Translations under genes and position numbers: made by a program
Shown here: in pieces, positions 52,789 through 62,291 of the stretch
Layout: each line of letters starts with the position of its first letter
Numbering within the stretch: position 1 is the first letter of the stretch
Assembly (NCBI RefSeq): GCF_010548305.1
Contig: NZ_JAAGLV010000008.1
Coordinates: 248,001-312,000 of the forward strand
DNA length: 64,000 nucleotides
Source of the DNA: Streptomyces sp. SID13031
Lineage (GTDB): Bacteria; Actinomycetota; Actinomycetes; Propionibacteriales; Kribbellaceae
Reading direction: 5' to 3'
Notes under the pieces: generated by a model
The model's input: only the letters and a program-made list of their open reading frames with translations
The model's database searches: none
Told to the model about the DNA's origin: nothing

Positions 52789-53556
52789 TCAGACTGTCAG
52801 GCCGTACGTGATTCCCGCCGGGGCAGCCTCGTCCGCGTGCTCGAGATCGGGGCTCCGCACGTAGTCCTGCCAGCTCAGCAGCACATCCAGGTGACGTCGT
52901 ACCGGCGCGAGAACCTCGGCGATCGCCACCTCCCGGCCGAGTTCCTTGGACAACGTGGTGACGTCGGCATCGGAGATCCCGCACGGCACGATCCGGTCGT
53001 ACCAGGCCAGGTCGTTGGCGCAGTTCAGCGCGAACCCGTGCATCGTGACGCCCTGGGAGACCCGGATCCCGATCGCGGCGATCTTCCGCTCCCGGCCGCG
53101 CTCGTCCGCGGGCACCCACACGCCGCTGCGGCCCTTGACCCGCCCGGTCCGGACACCGAGGTCGGCGCAGACGGCGATCAGCGCCTCTTCCAGCCGGCGG
53201 ACGTAATCCACGACGTACACGTGTGATGCCAGTTTCACGATCGGGTAGCCGACCAGTTGCCCCGGGCCGTGCCAGGTGATCTTGCCGCCGCGGTCGACGT
53301 CGACCACCGGCGTACCGTCCAGTGGTCGCTCGTGTGGCTCGGTGCGCTTGCCGGCCGTGTAGACCGGCGGGTGCTCGAGCAGGATGACCGTGTCGGACCC
53401 GGTGCCCTCGGCAACCTGCGCGTGCAGTCGTCGCTGCTCGGCCCAGGCCGTCTCGTAGTCCACCGCGTCGGTGCCGAAGCCGGCCTCCACATACTTGATA
53501 GCCCTCACGTCTTCGAGTGTAGGCGTCCCGTTCGACGGCCGTTCGCCGCCATCCAC
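52789..53556 (-). CDS. lipB: Octanoyl-[acyl carrier protein] transferase LipB
   Basis: A 255-residue lipoyl(octanoyl) transferase. [21 protein letters not shown], the KGRSGVWV stretch, [16 protein letters not shown] with the catalytic Lys, and [15 protein letters not shown] are diagnostic; the Cys of PCGI is the acyl-transfer residue. The first about 17 residues may not be translated, because GTG 53505 is an alternative start. It transfers octanoate from ACP to the lipoyl domains of 2-oxoacid dehydrogenases, and sucB and lpdA lie 4-7 kb downstream on the same strand. It is a core gene, which marks ordinary chromosome here. Confidence 0.95.
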   Translation of the reverse strand: MDGGERPSNGTPTLEDVRAIKYVEAGFGTDAVDYETAWAEQRRLHAQVAEGTGSDTVILLEHPPVYTAGKRTEPHERPLDGTPVVDVDRGGKITWHGPGQLVGYPIVKLASHVYVVDYVRRLEEALIAVCADLGVRTGRVKGRSGVWVPADERGRERKIAAIGIRVSQGVTMHGFALNCANDLAWYDRIVPCGISDADVTTLSKELGREVAIAEVLAPVRRHLDVLLSWQDYVRSPDLEHADEAAPAGITYGLTV

Positions 53557-53628
53557 AGGACCCCGTTCGGGGCGGTGGCTGTGGATAACTTCCGGAGCGC
53601 CGGCGCCGATCCGGGCACTCTCTTGGGT

Positions 53629-55266
53629 ATGGCACTCGAAGACATCTCCGGCTACAGCCTGCGCCGTGGGCTTGGGTCTGGATCAGCCGGCACCGTCTGG
53701 CTGCTCCGGAACCTGGCCACCGGTCGGCACACTGTGCTCAAACGCATCCCCAAGTCCGCCGTAGCGGTGAAGTCCGCCTTCCTCAGCGACCTCGAACTGA
53801 CCTGCACCATCGACCACCCACACGTCGCCCGCTTGCTCGAGGTCAGGGAGTCAGACCGCGAGTGGCTCCTCTTCAGCCAGTACGTCGCCGCCGGCACTCT
53901 GACGTCGCTACTGGAGCGCCGAGGCGCGCTGTCACCAGGCGAACTGGTGACCCTGATCAGCCCGCTGGCCCAAGCCCTTTCCACCCTGCACCGAGCCGGT
54001 ATCACCCACGGAAACCTCGACCTCCACAACATCATGTTCGACGCCGACGGCCGCCCCGTCATCACCGACACCGGCCTCCGCACGCTCTCCCCACCAACAC
54101 CCCCCGAAGCCGACTTGGCCGCCCTGTCCACCATCGCCCATCAGTCCGGCGGCACCCCCAAGACCTTCCCGCCATCCCTCTTCACCACATCCCCCGACGT
54201 CCTAGCCCACCAGGCCCTCCACCAAGCCCACCCCCTCCCCATAGACCTCGGCTTCACCAAAGACCCCACCCCCACACCCAGCACCGCCGACCCCATGCCC
54301 GGTGTTGCCGAACCCACGCCCGGCGCGGCCGAAACCACACCCGGTACAACGGGGCCCACGCCGCACGCCTCACCGGCCACGTTCCATGCAGCGACCGCTA
54401 CTGCTCCCTCCGCCTTCGCCGCTGTCCGGCCCACATCAGCGGATTCACCCTCTCCTCCCATCTCCTCTCACAACCCCTGGCCGGCGTACGCGGGAACACC
54501 TGCTGCGGCGAGCGCCACCACATCCCACACACCAGCCGCCATGCGGCAGTCGCTGACCCGTCGTCGAGGGCGAGGCCGGCTGGCGCGTCCGACGCACCGC
54601 AGGAGGGCAGGCCGCCAGGCAAAGACCTTGTCTCCCCGGCAAACCGCGAGCCAGGCCGTACTCCAGGTCCTACGTACCAGACGCGCCGCCTACGGGATCC
54701 TCGCCGCCTGCGGAGCCGGCGCAGTGACAACACTCCTCATCGGCCTGGTAACCGTCGGAGTCCTCGGCCACCCCGCCACCGGCTCCACCGCCACTGCAGA
54801 CCAATCCACCCAACCAACCTCACAAGCCACCTCGACAACCCCACAACGCACTCCACCGCCATCGGCTCAGCCGACGCAGTCAGCGGAAGGCATCAATTGG
54901 CTACAGACCTTGCAGGCTTTGGATGTACGCCGCTCCCACGCGTTCGCCACCCTCGACCCCGCCGACCTGAACGCCATCTACGTCCCGGGCAGCTCGCCGT
55001 GGTCCGCCGACCGCGCCCTGCTCGCCTCCTACCGCGACCAACACCTCCGGATAGAAGGCCTCCGCCTGCAGATCGAGACCGTGACAATAGAAACCCCAGG
55101 CCCGAAAACCGTCGTCCTACGAATCGTCGACCGCCTCGTCTCAGGCGTGGCAATCTCCACCTCAGGCCAGCGAACCGAATTCCCACCAGGCAAACCGACC
55201 GCCCGCCGCATAACCCTCACCACCGACACCACCACCTGGCGCATCTCGGCAATCACCAAAGCCTGA
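53629..55266 (+). CDS. Membrane-anchored Ser/Thr protein pseudokinase
   Basis: A 545-residue protein with an N-terminal kinase fold (about 1-260), a Thr/Pro-rich linker with TPG repeats, one membrane helix (about 358-381) and an extracytoplasmic domain. The glycine loop [10 protein letters not shown], Lys38 and the metal-binding Asp147 (DTG for DFG) are kept, but the catalytic HRD loop reads HGNLDLHN (127-134), with Asn129 in place of the catalytic Asp and no Lys. It should not phosphorylate in the usual way. The extracytoplasmic part resembles an NTF2-like sensor. It is divergent from lipB. Confidence 0.82.
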   Translation: MALEDISGYSLRRGLGSGSAGTVWLLRNLATGRHTVLKRIPKSAVAVKSAFLSDLELTCTIDHPHVARLLEVRESDREWLLFSQYVAAGTLTSLLERRGALSPGELVTLISPLAQALSTLHRAGITHGNLDLHNIMFDADGRPVITDTGLRTLSPPTPPEADLAALSTIAHQSGGTPKTFPPSLFTTSPDVLAHQALHQAHPLPIDLGFTKDPTPTPSTADPMPGVAEPTPGAAETTPGTTGPTPHASPATFHAATATAPSAFAAVRPTSADSPSPPISSHNPWPAYAGTPAAASATTSHTPAAMRQSLTRRRGRGRLARPTHRRRAGRQAKTLSPRQTASQAVLQVLRTRRAAYGILAACGAGAVTTLLIGLVTVGVLGHPATGSTATADQSTQPTSQATSTTPQRTPPPSAQPTQSAEGINWLQTLQALDVRRSHAFATLDPADLNAIYVPGSSPWSADRALLASYRDQHLRIEGLRLQIETVTIETPGPKTVVLRIVDRLVSGVAISTSGQRTEFPPGKPTARRITLTTDTTTWRISAITKA

Positions 55267-55900
55267 CCAGCCAGCCAAGGCCAATTATCACGCGACGCGG
55301 ACGACCAGACCGAGAGCGATCCGCCGAACGATCCGCCCCGTGCGACAACCAGCCGCCGGCACTGCGCCGACCACCGCCAGCACTGCGCCGACCACCCGCC
55401 AGCGCAGTGGTCGAATCGCGCCAATCAACCTCGCGGGCATCTGCCGCGTCGGGCTGGATAGTCGAGCTGAGATGCCTAAGTGGTAACTAACTTGCACCTG
55501 GCGACAAATAGTTTCCCGCGTAGCCGGGTAGCGCCCTGTCCCGGCCGCCGTGGCGGTGCGCTGATGATGCGACTCGTGGTGACCTCGAATGCCCAATGAT
55601 CGCCTCGGCCAAGCATTGCGTGTCCGGTCGCCGTTGGTGTCCAAGGCCGGCGTGCGGCCGGCCAGCGAAGTTGAATGGCAGCGGCGTACAGGCCGGAGGA
55701 GGAGGCCGCGTCAGGTGAGGGCAGACTCGAGGCTGGTCGTGCGGTGAGGTGGTTGCCTCCGGCGACGGTGACTCGAATACGGCGCTTGCTGAGGGGACTG
55801 CGCAAGCTGAGCGCTCTTGTGACTGGACGGGTTCGCCGCTGGTTGACGCTTCGGGTTTGGCCCGAGTGGGTTGTGCCGTGGGGTGTCCGCGCCAGATGGG
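55267..55900. other. Gene-less stretch with a short tandem repeat
   Basis: About 634 bp with no gene I can support; the open frames here are mirror images or lack ribosome sites and family likeness. It includes the tandem copy at 55360-55402 and a less GC-rich patch around 55470-55520. An eroded gene or a regulatory RNA cannot be excluded. Confidence 0.5.
55360..55402. repeat. Two tandem 21/22-bp repeats
   Basis: CACTGCGCCGACCACCGCCAG at 55360-55380 is followed directly by a 22-bp copy with one inserted C (55381-55402). It is non-coding as far as can be seen. Confidence 0.85.
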
Positions 55901-56788
55901 TTAAGCGAGGGCTGAGGTTAGGGCGGGTTGGGCGGTGGGGTGGGTGAAGGTGAAGGTGGTGGAGAGGAGGGTGTTGGGGAGGGCGCGTTTGCTGCCGATT
56001 AGTTCCCAGGCGAATTCGCCTAGGAGGGTGGTGAGTACGAAGGATGGGACCGGGATCAGGGTGGGGCGGTGCATCGCCGCGCCCAGGGCTTTGGTGAAGT
56101 CCTGGTTTGTGATGGGGGTCGGCAGGGTGACGTTTACCGGGCCGGCGACTTCGTTGTTCTCGGCGCAGTGGCGGACGGCGCGTAGCCAGTCGGTCAGGGA
56201 GACTACGGGGAAGTACTGGGTGCCGGGGCCTAGGCGGCCGCCTACGCCTACGCGGAACGGGAGTGAGAGCAGTTGGAAGGCGGGGGCCGAGCGGTCTAGT
56301 ACGACGCCGGTGCGTAGGGCGATTACTCGGCAGCCGGCTTCGCGGGCCGGGTCTGCGGCGCCTTCCCAGACTCGTACTACGTCGGCGAGGAATCCCTCGC
56401 CGAGTTCGGACTGCTCGGTGAGGATCTCGTCGCCGCAGTCCTTGCCGTAGCCGCCGATACCGCTCTGGGTGATGAAGACCGGCGGGCGGTCCAGCTGGGC
56501 GGCGGCGGAGGCGAGGGTGGCTGTTGTGCTGACCCGGCTTTCGCGGATCGTCTTGCGGTACGTCGGGGTCCACGGGCGGCCGATGTTGGCGCCGGCCAGG
56601 TTGATCAGGACGTCGGCGTTCGCGAGTGCGGCGGGATCGAGCTGCCCACGGGCGGGGTCCCAGCGGACCTCGCTCGGCTGGGACGGCTCGCGCCGGACCA
56701 GCCGGGTGACCTGGTGGCCGTCGGCCAGCAGGTCACGCGCGAGTGCCTTGCCGAGGAAGCCGGATGAACCGGCGAGCACGTACTTCAT
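55901..56788 (-). CDS. TIGR01777-family NAD-dependent epimerase-like oxidoreductase
   Basis: A 295-residue short-chain-dehydrogenase-fold protein of the TIGR01777 (YfcH/SulA-homologue) family. The NAD(P) site is at the very start (YVLAGSSGFLGKALARDL); LINLAGANIGRPWT, SGIGGYGKDCGDE and the C-terminal DUF1731-like region ending near GSKRALP are typical. It is shorter than the two-domain actinobacterial forms that carry an extra SRPBCC part. The substrate is unknown. It lies 138 bp downstream of sucB on the same strand. Confidence 0.9.
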   Translation of the reverse strand: MKYVLAGSSGFLGKALARDLLADGHQVTRLVRREPSQPSEVRWDPARGQLDPAALANADVLINLAGANIGRPWTPTYRKTIRESRVSTTATLASAAAQLDRPPVFITQSGIGGYGKDCGDEILTEQSELGEGFLADVVRVWEGAADPAREAGCRVIALRTGVVLDRSAPAFQLLSLPFRVGVGGRLGPGTQYFPVVSLTDWLRAVRHCAENNEVAGPVNVTLPTPITNQDFTKALGAAMHRPTLIPVPSFVLTTLLGEFAWELIGSKRALPNTLLSTTFTFTHPTAQPALTSALA

Positions 56789-56827
56789 CAGTCACACAGC
56801 TCCGACTTCTCCGTGAGACCAGACGCC

Positions 56828-56926
56828 GGCCTGACCTTCATCGAGTCGGCGAGGCCGGTAGCGGCCTGCGCTTCGTCGAATCGGTCAGGCCGGACGGTGG
56901 CCTGCGTTCTGTTCGGGTCCGTGGGA
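56828..56926. repeat. Two and a half imperfect 35/36-bp repeats after sucB
   Basis: GGCCTG-led units begin at 56828, 56863 and 56899, with CTTCATCGAGTCGG/CTTCGTCGAATCGG cores and AGGCCGG ends, the last unit being eroded. Each unit can fold on itself (GGCCTG with CAGGCC). They fill the gap between the sucB stop and the next gene and could act as a mRNA 3'-end structure. Confidence 0.7.
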
Positions 56927-58891
56927 TCAGACGTCGAACTGGGCTTCTTCCAGACGCTGCTTGACCGCGGTCAGGTAGCGCGCGGCGTCGGCGCCGTCGA
57001 CCAGGCGGTGGTCATAGGTCAGCGCCAGGTAGACCATCTGCCGGATGGCGATCGTCTCGCCGAGCGCCGGGTGAGTGATCACGACCGGGCGCTTGACGAC
57101 CGCGCCGGTGCCGAGCATGCCGACCTGCGGCTGGTTCAGGATCGGGGTGTCGAACAGCGCGCCCCGGCTACCGGTGTTGGTGATCGTGAACGTGCCGCCC
57201 GCCATCTCGTCCGGCAGCACCTTGTTGGTGCGGACGCGCGCGGCCAGGTCGGCGATCTTCTTCGCCAGGCCGGCGATGTTCAGGTCGCCGGCGTTGTGCA
57301 CGACCGGGACCATCAGGCCCTTGTCGGCGTCGACGGCGATCCCCAGGTGCTCGGCCGCGTGGTACGTGACCTCGCCGGCCTCGTCGTTGATCGAGGCGTT
57401 CAGCTTCGGGTACTGCTTCAGCGCGTCCACCGCGGCGAGCGCGAAGAACGGCAGGAAGGACAGCTTGACGCCCTCGCGGGCCTCGAACTCGGCCTTCTTC
57501 GCGTTCCGGAGCTTGGAGATCTCGGTGACGTCGACCTCGACCACGGTGGTCAGCTGCGCCGAGACGTGCAGCGAGTTGACCATGTGGCTGGCGATGGCCT
57601 TGCGGATCCGGCTCATCTTCTCGGTGGTGCCACGCAGCGGGCTGACCGGTGCGGCAGCCTTCGCGGCAGGGGCGGAGGTAGCGGCGGCCGGGGCCGGAGC
57701 TGCGGCAGCCGCGGCCTTCTGGGCCTCGGCGGCGGCGATCACGTCCTGCTTGCGGATCCGGCCACCGACGCCAGTGCCCTGTACTGCGCTGAGGTCGACC
57801 TGGTGCTCGGCCGCGAGCTTGCGGACGAGCGGGGTGACGTAGTTCGGGCCCTCGGAGGAGGAGCCGTTCGAGGACGCGGCCGGAGCCGGTGCCGGCACGG
57901 ACTGCGGTGCCGGGGCGGCGGCCGGAGCCTGCGGTGCGGGGGCGGCCTGCGGGGCAGGAGCCTGAGCGGCGGGCTGTGCGGGCGGAGCTGCCTGCGGGGC
58001 CGGAGCCTGGGCGGGTGCTGCCTGCGGGGCCGGGGCTGCGGCGGCCGGAGCCTGCGCTACTGGAGCCTGCGCTGCCGGAGCCGGAGCAGCTGCGGGAGCC
58101 GGAGCTGCGGGGGCCGGGGCGGACTCAGCGGGAGCGGGGGCTGCCGGAGCAGCTGCGGCAGGGGCGGCGTCGCCGGAGCCGACGATGGCCAGTTCGGCGC
58201 CTACCTCGACGGTTTCGTCTTCGGCGACCTTGATCTCCAGGAGCTTGCCGGCGACCGGCGAGGGGATCTCGGTGTCGACCTTGTCGGTGGAGACCTCGAG
58301 CAGCGGCTCGTCGACGGCTACGTCGTCGCCGACCTGCTTCAGCCAGCGGGTGACGGTGCCCTCGGTGACGCTCTCGCCCAGGGCGGGGAGCGTGACGGAC
58401 GTACCGGAGGCGGAGCCAGAGGACGCCTGGCCAGCGGCCGGAGCGGCCTCGGCAGCAGAAGACGAAGCGTCAGCCTGTGGTGCGACGTCGGCAGCGGGGG
58501 CAGCTTGCGCCTGCGGCGCAGCCTGAGCCTCGGCGGCCGGAGCAGCCTCGGCGGGAGCAGCCTGCGCCTGTGGCGCGGCTTCAGCCGGGGCGGCCTCAGC
58601 GGGAGCCGCCTGGCCGTTGGCGGAGGCGCCGGAGTCGGAGCCGGTGGATTCGCCGGCGTCGCCGATGATGGCTAGCTCAGCGCCTACCTCTACGGTTTCG
58701 TCTTCGGCGGCCTTGATCTCCAGCAGGGTGCCGGCCACGGGGGACGGGATCTCGGTGTCGACCTTGTCGGTCGAGACCTCCAGCAGGGGCTCGTCGACGG
58801 CAACCGTGTCACCGACCTGCTTGAGCCAGCGGGTGACGGTTCCTTCGGTGACGCTCTCCCCGAGGGCCGGCAGGGATACAGAGGTCGGCAT
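56927..58891 (-). CDS. sucB: Dihydrolipoamide acyltransferase E2 (2-oxoglutarate dehydrogenase type)
   Basis: A 654-residue E2 with two N-terminal lipoyl domains (about 1-80 and 165-245; each with the lipoyl Lys in [10 protein letters not shown]), long Ala/Pro-rich linkers, a peripheral-subunit-binding domain ([24 protein letters not shown]) and the catalytic core with [13 protein letters not shown]. Two near-identical lipoyl domains are usual for actinobacterial SucB/DlaT. The GAGC start region follows lpdA by about 100 bp with a hairpin between. It joins the acyl transfer of the 2-oxoglutarate or branched-chain/pyruvate dehydrogenase complex; LipB nearby modifies it. Confidence 0.93.
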   Translation of the reverse strand: MPTSVSLPALGESVTEGTVTRWLKQVGDTVAVDEPLLEVSTDKVDTEIPSPVAGTLLEIKAAEDETVEVGAELAIIGDAGESTGSDSGASANGQAAPAEAAPAEAAPQAQAAPAEAAPAAEAQAAPQAQAAPAADVAPQADASSSAAEAAPAAGQASSGSASGTSVTLPALGESVTEGTVTRWLKQVGDDVAVDEPLLEVSTDKVDTEIPSPVAGKLLEIKVAEDETVEVGAELAIVGSGDAAPAAAAPAAPAPAESAPAPAAPAPAAAPAPAAQAPVAQAPAAAAPAPQAAPAQAPAPQAAPPAQPAAQAPAPQAAPAPQAPAAAPAPQSVPAPAPAASSNGSSSEGPNYVTPLVRKLAAEHQVDLSAVQGTGVGGRIRKQDVIAAAEAQKAAAAAAPAPAAATSAPAAKAAAPVSPLRGTTEKMSRIRKAIASHMVNSLHVSAQLTTVVEVDVTEISKLRNAKKAEFEAREGVKLSFLPFFALAAVDALKQYPKLNASINDEAGEVTYHAAEHLGIAVDADKGLMVPVVHNAGDLNIAGLAKKIADLAARVRTNKVLPDEMAGGTFTITNTGSRGALFDTPILNQPQVGMLGTGAVVKRPVVITHPALGETIAIRQMVYLALTYDHRLVDGADAARYLTAVKQRLEEAQFDV

Positions 58892-58946
58892 GACGGTCGT
58901 TGCTCCTTCGTCTGATCGGTCGAGTTCAGCCTACGGTGCCGCCCGA

Positions 58947-58980
58947 ACCGGCGGGATCTGGGTCAGCAGGACCCGCCGGT
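58947..58980. terminator. Hairpin between lpdA and sucB
   Basis: ACCGGCGGG (58947-58955) pairs perfectly with CCCGCCGGT (58972-58980); an alternative inner GGGTC/GACCC pairing overlaps it. There is no T-tail. It may partly stop lpdA transcripts or protect the mRNA end. Confidence 0.6.
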
Positions 58981-58994
58981 AGGAGCGTCAAAAA

Positions 58995-60383
58995 CTATTC
59001 ATGGAAGTGCAAGGGCTTCCCGGCCAGCGCCATGTGCGCCTCGCCGAGAGCCTCGTTCTGGGTCGGGTGGGCGTGCACCAGCGGCGCGACGTCGGCGGGG
59101 AAGGCCTCCCAGTTGTAGATCAGCTGCGCCTCGCCGATCAGTTCGCCGACCCGGGAGCCGACCATGTGCAGGCCGACCACGGCGCCGTCCTTGGCGCGGA
59201 CGAGCTTCACGAAGCCCTGGGTCTTGAGGATCTGGCTCTTGCCGTTGCCGCCGAGGTTGTAGTTGAGGATCTCCACCTCGCCGTACTTCGCCTTGGCCTG
59301 CTCCTCGGTCAGGCCGACGGAGGCGACCTCGGGCTCGGAGTAGGTGACGCGCGGGATGCCGGTCTCGTCGATGGGGGCCGGGTTCAGCCCTGCCAGGTGC
59401 TCGACGACGTAGATGCCCTGCTGGAAGCCGCGGTGCGCGAGCTGCAGGCCCGGCACGATGTCGCCGACCGCGTAGACGCCCGGCACGCTGGTCTGCAGGT
59501 GCTCGTCGACGGTGACGAAGCCACGGTCGAGCGCGATCCCGACCTCCTCGTAGCCGATGCCGGCCGTGTTCGGCCCGCGGCCGACGGCGACCAGCAGTAC
59601 CTCGGCCTCGATCACCTCGCCGCCGGCGACGGTCACGCGCACCCCGTTGTCGTGGGTGTCGACCGACTCGAACGACGTACCGGTCTTGAAGCCGATCTTG
59701 CGCTTGCGGAAGGCCCGCTCGAGCGCCTTGCCGCAGTCGGCGTCCTCGGCCGGCACCAGCCGGGGGAGCGCCTCGACGATCGTCACCTTGGTACCGAACG
59801 AGGTCCACGCGCTGGCGAACTCGACGCCGATCACGCCGCCGCCGAGGATCACCGCGGACTCGGGCACCCGGTCCAGCGTCAGCGCGTGCTCGCTGGCGAT
59901 CACCCGGTTGCCGTCGATCTCCAGCCCGGGCAGCGAGCGCGAGTACGAGCCCGACGCGATGATGACGTTCTTACCCTGGTACGTCGTACCGTCGACGGCG
60001 ACCGTGGTCGGGGAGGTCAGCCGTCCCTCACCCTCGATCACGGTGATGCCGCGGGACTTGATCTGTCCCTGCAGGCCCTTGAACAGCCGGTCGACGACGC
60101 CGTCCTTGTACTTGTTCACGCCACCCATGTCGACGCCCTCGAGCGTCGTCCGGACACCGAACTGCTCGCTCTCGCGGGCCGAGTCGGCCACCTCGGCGGC
60201 GTGCAGCAGGGCCTTGGTCGGGATGCAGCCGCGGTGCAGGCAGGTACCGCCGAGCTTGTCCTTCTCCACCAGTGCGACCGACATCCCCAGTACTGCGGCG
60301 CGCAGCGCGGCGGCATAACCACCGCTGCCTCCGCCGAGGATCACCAGGTCGTACGTCTTGCTGCTGTCTGCCGTGTTCGTCAC
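58995..60383 (-). CDS. lpdA: Dihydrolipoyl dehydrogenase (E3)
   Basis: A 462-residue flavoprotein disulfide reductase. The GTG at 60383 is chosen for GGAGG 6 nt upstream; the longer frame to 60572 overlaps the divergent small gene. The FAD site LVILGGGSGGYAAALRA, the redox-active pair GGTCLHRGCIPTK, the NAD site VILGGGVIGVEFAS and the C-terminal HAHPTQNEALGEAH with the catalytic His-Glu pair are complete. It reoxidises the lipoyl groups of the 2-oxoacid dehydrogenase complexes and is followed by sucB. Confidence 0.96.
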   Translation of the reverse strand: MTNTADSSKTYDLVILGGGSGGYAAALRAAVLGMSVALVEKDKLGGTCLHRGCIPTKALLHAAEVADSARESEQFGVRTTLEGVDMGGVNKYKDGVVDRLFKGLQGQIKSRGITVIEGEGRLTSPTTVAVDGTTYQGKNVIIASGSYSRSLPGLEIDGNRVIASEHALTLDRVPESAVILGGGVIGVEFASAWTSFGTKVTIVEALPRLVPAEDADCGKALERAFRKRKIGFKTGTSFESVDTHDNGVRVTVAGGEVIEAEVLLVAVGRGPNTAGIGYEEVGIALDRGFVTVDEHLQTSVPGVYAVGDIVPGLQLAHRGFQQGIYVVEHLAGLNPAPIDETGIPRVTYSEPEVASVGLTEEQAKAKYGEVEILNYNLGGNGKSQILKTQGFVKLVRAKDGAVVGLHMVGSRVGELIGEAQLIYNWEAFPADVAPLVHAHPTQNEALGEAHMALAGKPLHFHE

Positions 60384-60519
60384 GAGGTTCCTCCGTGGGG
60401 CGTCAAGGTCGGCGGGCGGCCCCGGATCGCGGAGTTCCGGCCCGGGCGTCATCTTGTCACCGTTGCCCGCCCGCGTCGCTTCCGGGCCGGATTTGCGGGA
60501 ATGGTGGACACTTACCTCC

Positions 60520-60837
60520 ATGAAGTGGTTCGGTCGCCGGCAGAAGCCGGGCACGATGCGTAAGTCGGACACACCTGACCAAGCGCACCTGCGGGAGTTC
60601 GCCCAGACACGGCAAGGTGTCGAGGGATTCGTCGAGCCGCGGACGGCGGTGACCGACTACACGATGCTGCTGGTCGCCATCGACGGCGAGTGGACCCGCC
60701 GCCGGGTGCCCACGGTCCAGTGGGCGCACAAGTTCGCCAACAGCATGGGCATCCCCTCGTACGACGCCGCCGTAGTCGGCTACCCACCCCGCATGCGCGA
60801 GTACAACGCCCGCATGAAGAAGGACGGCCTCGCCTAG
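60520..60837 (+). CDS. Small conserved actinobacterial protein of unknown function
   Basis: A 105-residue protein, divergent from lpdA. It is basic at the N terminus (KWFGRRQKPGTMRKSD), with the patterns LREFAQTRQGVEGFVEPRT, TMLLVAIDGEWTRRRVP and SYDAAVVGYPPRMREYN. There are no membrane segments or known catalytic motif. The pattern looks like a conserved hypothetical family that I associate with this place next to lpdA, but no function can be given. Confidence 0.75.
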   Translation: MKWFGRRQKPGTMRKSDTPDQAHLREFAQTRQGVEGFVEPRTAVTDYTMLLVAIDGEWTRRRVPTVQWAHKFANSMGIPSYDAAVVGYPPRMREYNARMKKDGLA

Positions 60838-60850
60838 CCCTTCACCAGGG

Positions 60851-61621
60851 TCAGAGGATCGGGACGCGCGCCCGGACAGCGGCGCACAACCCGGTGTCCA
60901 CCGTGCCCACCAGGAGGTCGGCCTCGGCGCCTAGCCGCGCTCGGGCGTGGCCGAGGGGGTCGATCAGGGCGCTGCGGCCGATGCCTAGGGGGTCGGTGCC
61001 GACTGGTGGGGTCCAGGCCTGGTCGCAAGCCAGTAGCCAGGATTGAGCGTCTGAGGCTCGTGCGCGGGTCAGTAGGTCCCACTGGTCCTCCTTGGCCGGG
61101 CCTGCGCCCCAGGATGCCGGTACGACGATCAGTTCGGCGCCCGCTCGGCCCAGGTCGGTGAACTGGGCGGCGAAGCGGAGGTCGTAGCAAGTCGCCAGGC
61201 CGACCCGGACGCCGGCCACCTCGATCGTCACCAGGTCTTTGCCCGGAGCAACCAAGTCCGACTCGCGCGATCCGAAGGCGTCGTACAGGTGGATCTTCCG
61301 GTACGACGCCTCGACGCCCGGGCCAGTGGCGAGCAGCGTGTTGTGCACCCGTCCGTCGTCAGCAGGCTCGAAGAGGCCGGCGACGATCACCACGCCCAGC
61401 TCGGCCGCCACCTTGCGCAGCCCGGTCGCGAACGGCCCGTCCAATGGCTCAGCGATCGCCCGCAGATCGGTACCGAAGGCCGCCAGAGTCGCTTCCGGCA
61501 GGGCGACCAGCGAGGCCCCAGCCGCGGCTGCCCGGCGTACCGCTTCGGTGGCGGTGGCTAGGTTGGCCACCGGATCCGCGCCGGTACTGACCTGTGCCGC
61601 CGCGACGCGCAGGGATGTCAT
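60851..61621 (-). CDS. Nitrilase-superfamily carbon-nitrogen hydrolase
   Basis: A 256-residue amidase of the nitrilase superfamily. The Glu-Lys-Cys triad is seen in LPEATLA, YRKIHLYD and ATCYDLRF, and the length fits the omega-amidase/Nit branch (deaminated glutathione amidase-like). GGAGG lies 5 nt before the ATG. It is divergent from the GntR gene with only 28 bp between, and a TGTATACA site in that gap suggests GntR control. It may hydrolyse an amide imported by the MHS transporter. Confidence 0.9.
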   Translation of the reverse strand: MTSLRVAAAQVSTGADPVANLATATEAVRRAAAAGASLVALPEATLAAFGTDLRAIAEPLDGPFATGLRKVAAELGVVIVAGLFEPADDGRVHNTLLATGPGVEASYRKIHLYDAFGSRESDLVAPGKDLVTIEVAGVRVGLATCYDLRFAAQFTDLGRAGAELIVVPASWGAGPAKEDQWDLLTRARASDAQSWLLACDQAWTPPVGTDPLGIGRSALIDPLGHARARLGAEADLLVGTVDTGLCAAVRARVPIL

Positions 61622-61635
61622 AAACCCTCCAAGGC

Positions 61636-61643
61636 TGTATACA
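61636..61643. promoter_or_regulatory. TGTATACA palindrome, candidate GntR operator 1
   Basis: CTGTATACA lies between the divergent nitrilase and GntR genes. The same 9-mer recurs at 63643-63651 in the other divergent gap of this locus. FCD-type GntR regulators bind such T-GT-AC-A palindromes. Confidence 0.6.
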
Positions 61644-61649
61644 TTGAGT

Positions 61650-62291
61650 ATGCAATTGAGTGGGGACTCCGGCCGCGACCGTGCCTACCAGTACCTGCGG
61701 GGGACCGTGCTGAGCGATCCCGCGGTCTCCGGCACGTTCATCAACGAGCAAGCCGTCGCCACCGAGGTGGGAATCTCCCGTACTCCGGTCCGTGAGGCCC
61801 TGCTCATGCTGGCGGCGGAGGACCTGGTGCAACTCGTCCCGCACCGGGGCGCCTTCGTGGCACCCCTGCCTGGCCGGGAGATCGCCGAGATGATGCAGGC
61901 GCGGGGAGTCATTGAGTGCTGGGCCGCCACTACTTGCCTGGCCGCTCCCGACGGCGCTCCGGTGGCGCCCATGTCCGCAGTGCTCGACCAGCAGCGGGCC
62001 ATCGTCGAGGTGGGCGACGCCAAGGTGTTCATCGAGCTGGACAGCCAGTTCCACGCGCTACTGGTGGAGGCGGCGGGCAACACCGTGCTTGGCCGGCTGT
62101 ACGAGAGCCTGCGTGCTCGGCACGTGCTCCTGGGAGTAGTGGCGCTGCAGCGGAGCGCCACTAGGCGCCAGGAAGTACTGGCCGAGCACCAGGCGATCGT
62201 GGACGGCCTGGCCTCGGGAGACCCGGCCGAGGCCGAGGCGGCAATCCTCCGCCACCTAGACACCACGGGCTCCATCCTCATGCAGGGGTGA
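61650..62291 (+). CDS. GntR-family (FCD) transcriptional regulator
   Basis: A 213-residue regulator with an N-terminal winged helix (NEQAVATEVGISRTPVREALLML) and a C-terminal FCD ligand-binding domain in which the metal-binding His residues (DSQFHALLVEAAG; EHQAIVDGL) are seen. The ATG at 61650 sits inside an AT-rich operator-like region. Its 3' end overlaps the convergent MHS transporter by 14 bp. It is the likely repressor of the nitrilase, transporter and DUF2848 genes. Confidence 0.9.
   Translation: MQLSGDSGRDRAYQYLRGTVLSDPAVSGTFINEQAVATEVGISRTPVREALLMLAAEDLVQLVPHRGAFVAPLPGREIAEMMQARGVIECWAATTCLAAPDGAPVAPMSAVLDQQRAIVEVGDAKVFIELDSQFHALLVEAAGNTVLGRLYESLRARHVLLGVVALQRSATRRQEVLAEHQAIVDGLASGDPAEAEAAILRHLDTTGSILMQG

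Noticed and set aside
53235..53492. Overlapping minus-strand frames inside lipB
   Set aside because: Alternative frames of lipB with high Arg/Ser content and no independent support.
55476..56573. 365-codon minus-strand frame overlapping the TIGR01777 gene
   Set aside because: Out-of-frame shadow rich in Arg/Pro/His; the TIGR01777 protein in the other frame is clearly the real product.
57890..58670. Repetitive GC-rich tract that could be taken for a repeat array
   Set aside because: It encodes the Ala/Pro-rich linkers and duplicated lipoyl domains of SucB; no unique spacers, so not a CRISPR array.
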